Source of the DNA: Carposina sasakii
Taxonomy: Eukaryota > Arthropoda > Insecta > Lepidoptera > Carposinidae
Direction: 5' to 3'
DNA length: 64,000 nt
Assembly (NCBI GenBank): GCA_014607495.2
Contig: CP053163.1
Location: 9,342,716-9,406,715, forward strand
Below are positions 57,801-64,000 of this stretch, in pieces (the first letter of the stretch is position 1; every line of letters starts with the position of its first letter). The notes under the pieces were generated by a model, which was given only the letters and a program-made list of their open reading frames with translations, was not told where the DNA came from and searched no databases. A program made the position numbers and the translations under genes.

Positions 57801-60800
57801 CTCGAATACATGCTGTCAAAAGTCAAGATGTTAAAGGAACTTTACTGCAATTTGGAAAACTACGAGTACAATGAATAAAAAATTGGTCAACGGACATTGT
57901 AACCTATTAAATGACATATTACTTTTAGTAACTTTTACCCATAATTTCCTTAACGTTCACTCTAGAGTGTGTAGCCCATGTTCTTCTCCATTATTATTAT
58001 CATCATCCGCTCCCAACTATATGTACATAAGCAAAATGGCCATGAATGCGGCCAGCCTTTTGGCCACGTTGCGTTGCAGCTGTGGAGAAATTGCAGGCAA
58101 CCTTTTATTGTTAAACTAGCGGCCGCCCACGACTTCGACCGCGGAGGGGCCATTGCACCCGTGCAAAGCCGGGGCGGGTCCCTAGCCTATAGCCTGAATA
58201 ATTTCTCAAATCGGACCAGTAGTTCCTGATATTAGCGCGTTTAACCAAACAAACTCTTCAGTTTTATAATATTAGTTTAATTTTACAATATTAGTTTTAT
58301 ATTTTATATTAACACACACAATTCTAAATGCAAAATCAATCCATTGAATCGAATAAGTGAACGCACGCGAACATGGCGGGTCTGATAACCGAAGGGTCGG
58401 TGGATCCTTTCTCTATGGTCTTAGATAGGTACTTCAACAATGAAATCATTGCTTATGGTAGAACATAGAGCGTATTCTGAACTTTTAGTTAGTAACTATT
58501 AGTTATATAAGTATTGTTTAAATTGAGTGTATTGTAGGTGTATAGAAAAACTTATTTAAGTTTATATTACACCTATATCGTGCCGATTTTTATGAACATT
58601 ATCATGTCAATAAAAAAAAAAACTAGAAGTACGTACACGCCGGATGCAATCCAATAAATCTAGTATTTCTTTAGCATCTTGTATACAGTACCTTCTTATC
58701 AGGTATACTTATTTTCCATTATTTATAGCATAAATAAAAAATCACGATATTTTATTTAAAAGCAGTAGATGAAAGTTATGATGAAATTACTTAAGTATAG
58801 CTAAATCCTATCTTAATGTTATAAAGGCGAAAGTTCGTGAGAATGTACGCGTGTTAGTAATGTGTATGTACATTTGTACCTTTTTCACGCAAAATTACTG
58901 AACGGATTTGGATGAAATTTGCCAGATACGAGTATGTATACTGGGTGTAAACAGACAACTTTGTTTTTTAATATCTCGTATTCTTTGTGACATCACGATC
59001 ATTTTTTTCTATGGAAGCATCCCTGGGAAACCACGGGTTTCTAAGATATTGAGATTCAAAATTACATTAATATTATTATTTTCATAAATAATTTTGTAAG
59101 TAAATGCCTAGTTACTTATAAGAAATTCTTCCTACTATCAATACCATCCTAGGTCGGGACCTTTTCTCTGTCACCAACAGATATTTCTACAAATAATAAT
59201 CCAGCTTTGACAAAAGCGAATGTGCCAATGTAGGCACACTATCTTCATTTATTGTAATACAGAACCCGATGCCGGAGTGTATTCGATTCCATTTTATTGA
59301 GGACTCTAGTTTGTATATTTTATTTTGATACGAGCCTAATATCCGTTTTGGGAATGTACGTATATACTTTGAGTCTTATGATGTTTTTTTTTGTTTAGAA
59401 ATGTGCTATAAGAACTCATGACTTGGTTTTTTTTTCTGACTGAGCCGTACATAAAGTGTGTATATTGCTTTCATTCTTGTCTCCTATTACTATTCATATC
59501 GATCAAGTACAATAGCAATAACTTACCTAAGTTTTTTTTTGTAATAGAGTGAAGACAGCATATATAATATAAATTAATACAATTAATAATAAAATCTGAT
59601 CGATATATTATATAGACTGAAATATAGCGTTACAGATTTTTGAAGAGTTTATATAGATTTTCTAAGGATATTTCGGTACCCTAAAAGCCTTGTAACGTTA
59701 TATAATATCAATCTAACGGTCAATCTATCCTGTTATATTTCCAAGAAGCAAAAATAAATTACGGTATTCGAATCTTTATTGAATATTTGATTTAGTTACG
59801 TCTCTTTGATATTTGATTACTTGAATAATCAAACAATCTATGTGTATACAAAAGATATCTTCTATGAAAGAGTCTTCTTAAATAAATAGATTCTGAAGTT
59901 AGATATCTACTCGGTAAGTTAGTGAAATAATGAGATTCTAACAAGTAACAATAGAAACAATATACAGGGTGTAACAAAAAGGGTATGTTAAGCAAAAAGC
60001 TACGTTAATAGCCCACTGTAGAGAACCTACCCACAAAATTTGAGACTCGAAATCACATGTTTATTTTTCCCGATAGTATGGAGAATTTTTAAACATCTCA
60101 GTAATTTTCATACAATCTTGAAAAATAAACATGTGATTTCGAGTCTCAAATTTTGTGGGTAGGTTCTCTACAGTGGGCTATTTACGTAGCTTTTCGCTTA
60201 ACATACCCTTTTTGTTACACCCTGTATAAACTGTGTTTGAAATTTATTATAGTTGGGCATTTAGCATTGCGAGTCGCATGTTTCCTTTAGACCGTCCTCA
60301 TCAATGGTCCGCACTTAAGGCAGTACTTTTTGTACTTTGTATAATTAAATTTTTTTATTGCACACAAAAAATATACAATTTCTCTATAAAGGCTAGAATG
60401 TAACTAACTCCATCTACAAAGAACATGACAAAAACAAAACTAGCAGAGGAAACTTATTTAATTACGTAAAAGAGCTGTAAGAAAATCTCGTAGTCTGTTG
60501 ACTGATGGCGCCACTTTGTATCCCATATTAGCCGAGCTCGAATATGACGAGTGATTAATGCGCGTTTGCGTCACCGCGACTTGTCATTATTAAGGATGCT
60601 ACGGCAGTATTTTTTGGCGTCGTTTACGAACGTTTGAATGTTGTTGATTTTTTAGAAGGTTAATAATGTTAATATAATGTGGAGGTGGCCTAATAAATAC
60701 TATTTATTTATGGAAAATTGTGTAGTTATTGATATGTACCTAGTTAGTTAAATATTTTTCAGTTTCTGGAGGCCTATATGAAATGTTGATGAAGATTAAC

Positions 60801-63800
60801 TACCAAACTACTGATAAATAATAGTACATAAAAAAACAGACGAATTGATATTAAAATAATAAAGTTTTTTTAACCAAATAGTCACCTTCAACATTCAACA
60901 TGACCGCCATATTGATTTTGGGCTCAGTGTTGATCTGGCACTCGTAGACCCCAGCATCTCTTGGCTGCACATAGTCCACCTTCAGGTCCCAGTCGTCCGA
61001 GGGCTCAGGGTGGAGGACGCTGAACCTCGCGTCTCCGGTGTACGTGAAGATGTGGGAGGTCAGGATGTGGAGGTCACGCTTCCTCATCCAGGATACCTGG
61101 TGAAAATGTCAAGGAGTCATGAGAATGCGAAGATGCTTGGATATTTGCTACGTACTTTTTTCCCTTGCTCAGTAGAGAGAGATTTTACTATGGGTGTGGA
61201 TGGTTATAGAGGAAGAGGAGGGTGACCTAAGAAGTTTTGGATGGACTGTGTGAAAGAGGATATGGGTGTACTCGTTTAACGAATTAGCGGATAATAGGGA
61301 TGAATGAAAGGATAGTACATATTGCGCTGATCCCAAGTACCTAAATAGGAACTGGGCAGGAAAAAGACGAATAGACTTGTCAAATAAAAAACCGTTTAAA
61401 AAGATAAAATAAGTTTTTCTGTAATACAGTACCTACACCAGCAATATTTATACGGAGAAGAGAAATATGATCAGCACAGGGCGGGTTTGTTGTGATTTCG
61501 ACTTTCCTAAGTTCGAGTCAAAAGGAGTAAAATAGCAAAAGTAGCTTTTATTAATAGGAGATGTCCATTAAAATCTTGATTTTGTTAAAAATCAAGTTTA
61601 CGAGTATTGAGGAAATTAAAATAATTTCAAGCCGTGCGCGCGCAGTCGCGAGAGCCCTTGAGGGCCATTAGCAAGAGATTCCGTCTTCAAATTAAACACT
61701 TAATCTAATCGGTTGTTTATTTTAAGAGGGGTATCTATGCATAATATTTTTGTATCGAGCTATATCATACAATAGTAAAAGATATATCTCATAAAACTGA
61801 TTTAATTGTCATAACGTTTTGTGTACCTACTGCCCAGCTTTTTAGAAAAAGTCTGATGCAAGGAAATATAAGCTTGTATAAAGCATTTATTCATGCAAAG
61901 GTATCGATATTCATAAAGTAAATTTACATTATCCGAACTCTGAAAAGAGTTTATCATTCATTCCAGTGTTTTTAATTCAGGGTAAACTTCACTGAAAAAT
62001 TAGAAAATAAATTCCCCGGCTTTTTGTTTTGCGCGTAATTAGAGTGAGCCGGAGCGTCCTATGATTAAGCAAGATGGACGACTCCGCGGGAACGTTTCAA
62101 ATAATAAAATTAAAGTAACAGCCAAGCGACTAAGGAATGCCTCAAAAAATATATTAAATACATTTTCTAAGGGCATTTGTCTACAACTTACTATGTGAAA
62201 TAAACCACCTTAAAAAATTACAAAACAAAGCTTAGGATTGTTGTACAATAATCCGAATAGGGTAGGACTATGGTTGAATTTTAATAACATTTTATATGCT
62301 TATCAGAATAAATCATCAAAATCATGCCTATTTGTAAAATTACAATTTCGTTAAGTGTCCATGTTAATGAGGTAGTAATAATAAGCCTTCAAAGTTAAGT
62401 GGTCGATTTTTCAAGGGTGTAATAAATTAAAAATTACAACATCATAATGTCCACCTGCATCATTTACAGCAAATTTTGTTTTGTGACCATATTCATAAAC
62501 GCAATATTTAATATAGCTGTAGAACAAAATTTCTTTTACGCGCATACAAGTCACTGAAAGAGTGACGTCATATCGTGGCAGCCGTTTGTATGTTGCGTTT
62601 TTGGCAAGTCTAAAATTGTAATATTCCGAAAAGTTTTCACGCTAGCGAAGTTTTTCTTATGCAGATGTTTCTATTATTTTGTGATCTTTTGATATGAATA
62701 CAAATAAAAAACGGTAAACGATCCTATTATCTCATCCTGCGAGGATGCAGGTGCAAAAGTACTCACAATATATCATATGTAGTTACGAGTAAAGAACGGC
62801 TATTGCCTAAGAAACATGTATTGTGCAAATGTTTATATACCTAATTACTCGTATGTACCTATCGAAAGTATCAAAACAGCCTAATTAAATATCAAAAAAG
62901 TTACGTTAGTATCTTAAAGAATACAAAGCACAATCAAAGTTTATATTGATCACATGAAACTGGACTCTAATAATAAAAAAATGTCTCATATCGGGAACAA
63001 AAACAACTGATATTCCGGCCAAAAAAAAGCATACGCGGACAACACCGCAGATCGTGTAAATCAGGGTAGACCGCTCCAAGAGCTTCCACCTGCACTCCAA
63101 AATATCATTTTTCACTGTCAAAGTCCTCATTGGTCCCTCTATCCCTTTTCAGGCGCGCTCCAATGCCCGCTATATTAATGGTCAGCCCACTATACCCTAT
63201 ACTGGAATAAATAGCCCTCCATCGTGTCCTACGATGCATTATAATATATTGTTTGAAGGGGATTATCTGCGCCACTTTGCGGCTAGCTTATTAGGGCATG
63301 TTATTGTAGAGGAAATAAGATTAACTAGTTTCTAGCAAACACCCGCGACTGTATGCTTAAACTAACTAGGATAGGAAGTAGGATAGATTGATGTTGGATT
63401 GGCTCAGTTCTTGTTTGCCGCGCTAAAGATCCTGTATTCAAATCCCGGTATGTAGAAATTATGAATACCGATGTTTATTTTCCAATCATGTATATAATAA
63501 TACCTAACACCACTTAATAGTGACGGTAACTCAACAGAGATTATCCAACTGCGCGGGACGTATGGTACACAAGTGTGTGCGCAAAAACATGTGAAGTCTC
63601 TATTCCTTCACTCTCATTATTATAGGACGGAAAACCGATACAACCAGGGAAATTATCAAGAGAGAGTTATGAACATAATAATAGTTTTAAAAGGAACTAA
63701 CCGTCCTATTCCCTATATGCTTGGCCCGACAGCGCAGCACAGCTGCCTGGCCGACGACCGCCGACACGTTCCGTGGCGACACGTCGTCAAAGTACGGCCG

Positions 63801-63850
63801 GTCCGGTCGGGGGCCGGACGCCAACTCCACGCCTGCCAGCACGCCCACAC
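51774..63850 (-). CDS. dpr: dpr-family two-Ig cell-surface protein, 3' five exons
   Basis: Five minus-strand exons join in frame: 63850-63702, 61096-60886, 54041-53924, 52557-52370 and 51883-51774. The intron phases 0, 1, 2 and 1 match at every junction, giving about 257 residues plus a stop. Numbering from the first full codon, Ig1 has Cys40, Trp52 and Cys102, and Ig2 has Cys143, Trp159 and Cys205. N-glycosylation sequons are at N27, N47 and N202. Family hallmarks include VSWMRKRDLHILT, YECQINTEP, DSPRGGIS and GEHPAAMQ. In flies Dpr proteins sit on neurons and bind DIP-family Ig proteins in synaptic partner recognition (established knowledge). The short hydrophobic tail with no cytoplasmic part fits GPI anchoring (inference). 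The signal peptide and promoter must lie upstream of position 64000. I cannot say which paralogue this is. The gene assignment is very secure; expression was not tested. Confidence 0.95.
52370..52557 (-). CDS. dpr: dpr exon D: second half of Ig2
   Basis: The exon is 188 bp, with acceptor TTCCCTCAG and donor GTATGC; it enters in phase 2 and leaves in phase 1. The first base completes the Ig2 Trp codon. It then encodes YHGNAVVDFDSPRGGIS, a TTSKLLVTKA strand, and the second Ig2 cysteine in SGNYTCVPN, ending in SVHVLNG. Open reading continues past the donor into intron sequence, but that part has no family similarity. Confidence 0.95.
52622..53418. repeat. large foldback in dpr intron between exons C and D
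   Basis: Arms 52622-52809 and 53237-53418 are reverse complements with only about two substitutions and one repeat-unit difference. Each outer end carries (ATTCAAA)n, a retroposon-tail form. The 427-bp centre resembles LINE 3' sequence (HCLGEEIARKLPATQSK in one plus frame). Sequence at 25075-25280 is a distant relative of part of the centre. Confidence 0.85.
53584..53821. mobile_element. TACAGGG-ended MITE in dpr intron
   Basis: The 238-bp unit starts TACAGGGGG and ends CACCCTGTA, flanked by TA on both sides. Its left 110 bp matches the piece inside the Helitron at 35437-35560. Confidence 0.78.
53924..54041 (-). CDS. dpr: dpr exon C: first half of Ig2
   Basis: The exon is 118 bp. It follows a TTTCTCCAACAG acceptor and ends before a GTTTGT donor in phase 2. 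It encodes an Ala-rich hinge, then DVYVKKGSTISLTC with the first Ig2 cysteine, and stops inside the Ig2 tryptophan codon. The correct frame differs from the longest open frame here, so the exon is easy to miss. The donor is the weakest of the set, but the phase agreement on both sides fixes it. Confidence 0.93.
55305..55350 (-). repeat. degenerate tRNA-like SINE head
   Basis: On the minus strand it resembles the 5' head of the 7430-7727 SINE (AGTAGGTAGTAACCCTGC), with no recognisable body. Confidence 0.4.
55370..55550 (-). pseudogene. LINE C-terminal fragment in dpr intron
   Basis: The minus strand encodes a decayed C-terminal LINE-like sequence (ECMKDIMKVDEAKSDWRQVD) followed by (TATG)n at its 3' end. 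The family was not resolved. Confidence 0.4.
56351..57065. repeat. two diverged GC-rich blocks in dpr intron
   Basis: 56351-56450 and 56959-57065 share ACGAATGAATGA, AGTGCTTTT(A/G)TTTGTCC, CGACCGC and GCCGGC in the same order. Neither encodes a recognisable peptide. Confidence 0.55.
58116..58276 (-). mobile_element. Helitron in dpr intron, (TTTG)n subfamily
   Basis: CTAG at 58116-58119 starts the reversed 3' hairpin; the other end reads ACTCTTCAGTTTTATAATAT. It resembles 33140-33347. Confidence 0.7.
58806..58938 (+). mobile_element. Helitron-like 5' end
   Basis: TCCTATCTTAATGTTATAAA and CACGCAAAATTACTGAACGG resemble a Helitron 5' part. It is cut off by the MITE-like sequence at 58939. Confidence 0.5.
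58939..59075 (+). mobile_element. diverged relative of MITE family X
   Basis: Starts TACTGGGTG and retains CACGATCATTTTTTTCTATGG. The right end is lost. Confidence 0.45.
59963..60226. mobile_element. MITE family Y, complete, TA-flanked
   Basis: The 264-bp element has 107-bp terminal inverted repeats (59963-60069 and 60120-60226, two mismatches seen), starts TACAGGGTGTAACAAAAAGG and is flanked by TA (59961-59962 and 60227-60228). The TA target suggests a Tc1/mariner-type source (inference). Confidence 0.88.
60886..61096 (-). CDS. dpr: dpr exon B: second half of Ig1
   Basis: The exon is 211 bp. Its acceptor is TTTTCACCAG and its donor GTGACT; it starts in phase 0 and ends in phase 1. It opens with the conserved Ig1 core VSWMRKRDLHILT, continues through a TYTGDARF strand and reaches the second Ig1 cysteine in VYECQINTEPK. 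The in-frame ATG inside the exon is the Met of WMRK and is not a start codon. Confidence 0.95.
61097..63701 (-). other. dpr intron between exons A and B (2.6 kb)
   Basis: Mostly AT-rich DNA without a recognisable coding exon. A degenerate tRNA-like head (63398-63456) and a SINE fragment (63565-63670, shared with 25960-26060) lie near its 5' end. I see nothing else to annotate. Confidence 0.8.
63565..63670 (+). repeat. SINE fragment shared with 25960-26060
   Basis: Both stretches contain ACAAGTGTGTGCGCAAA and TCTCTATTCC(C/T)TCACTCTCA. This one lies in the dpr intron, 32 bp from exon A. Confidence 0.55.
63702..63850 (-). CDS. dpr: dpr exon A: first half of Ig1
   Basis: This is the most upstream dpr exon in the window. 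It starts after a good acceptor (TTGTTCACAG) with two bases finishing a split codon and ends at a GTTAGT donor in phase 0. It encodes a linker, then YFDDVSPRNVS, the first Ig1 cysteine (LRCRAKH) and GNRT. It is GC-rich compared with its surroundings, as expected for coding sequence in this genome. Because it begins mid-codon and has no signal peptide, at least one more 5' exon lies beyond 64000. Confidence 0.93.
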
Positions 63851-64000
63851 CTGTGAACAAGAAAGAAGATAATCAGATATCATCATAATCTTCCAGCCCT
63901 TACCCCATTAGTTATAGGATAAGATATAGAAACTCATATTGTAAAGGATTAGGCATTGTTTACGGCCGGCTTCCAAACCTCATCGAGTATAGCTAAGTAA

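Larger units (their letters stand above)
54042..60885 (-). other. dpr intron between exons B and C (6.8 kb)
   Basis: This large AT-rich intron holds a tandem-tail LINE fragment (55370-55550), two diverged GC-rich blocks (56351-56450 and 56959-57065), a Helitron (58116-58276), a Helitron 5' end (58806-58938) and a TA-flanked MITE (59963-60226). The remaining stretches (54055-55300, 57100-58110 and 59080-59960) show nothing I can name; 54660-54715 is an AT palindrome. Confidence 0.85.

Noticed and set aside
1..64000. CRISPR arrays, bacterial operons, rRNA genes
   Set aside because: No regularly spaced direct repeats, no operon structure and no rRNA sequence; the window is eukaryotic.

Overview
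The window reads as intergenic and intronic DNA of a lepidopteran insect (moth or butterfly). It is AT-rich, has introns with GT/AG borders and no operons, and is packed with elements typical of Lepidoptera: Helitrons ending in CTAG-T, RTE-clade LINEs with 9-10 bp target duplications, tRNA-like SINEs and TA-flanked foldback MITEs. No species can be named from sequence alone.

Host gene. One cellular gene is well supported, a member of the dpr (defective proboscis extension response) family of two-Ig cell-surface proteins, on the minus strand from about 63850 to 51774. Five exons (63850-63702, 61096-60886, 54041-53924, 52557-52370, 51883-51774) join in compatible phases through canonical splice sites. 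They encode both Ig domains and the hydrophobic C-terminal tail. The signal-peptide exon(s) and promoter lie beyond position 64000. Its introns hold MITEs, Helitrons, a 180-bp near-perfect foldback and a duplicated GC-rich block.

Mobile elements. A complete Ty3/gypsy LTR retrotransposon occupies 16097-21730. Its LTRs are nearly identical, it is flanked by a 4-bp ATAT duplication, and gag-pol is one frame interrupted by one in-frame stop beside the integrase catalytic Glu. Its 3' part looks as if it contains a spliceable intron followed by an acidic, proline-rich tail. A 5'-truncated non-LTR retrotransposon with an intact reverse transcriptase lies at 42017-43414. Three short RTE-clade LINE insertions have perfect target-site duplications, and one of them (31636-31952) has an inverted 5' part. 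About fifteen Helitron pieces include a minus-strand helicase C-terminus at 2232-2044. Two foldback MITE families share TACAGGGTG-type ends. Several SINE families are present, and one of them shares its 3' end with the RTE LINE.

Layout. 1-4 kb: SINE/LINE pieces, Helitrons and a CGG-rich block. 4-16 kb: mostly anonymous AT-rich DNA with scattered repeats. 16-22 kb: the gypsy element. 22-41 kb: dense MITEs, Helitrons, SINEs, RTE pieces and a Penelope-like end carrying a hammerhead-ribozyme motif. 41-44 kb: SINE and LINE. 44-51 kb: MITEs and anonymous DNA. 51-64 kb: the dpr gene. There is no CRISPR array, rRNA gene or convincing true tRNA gene.
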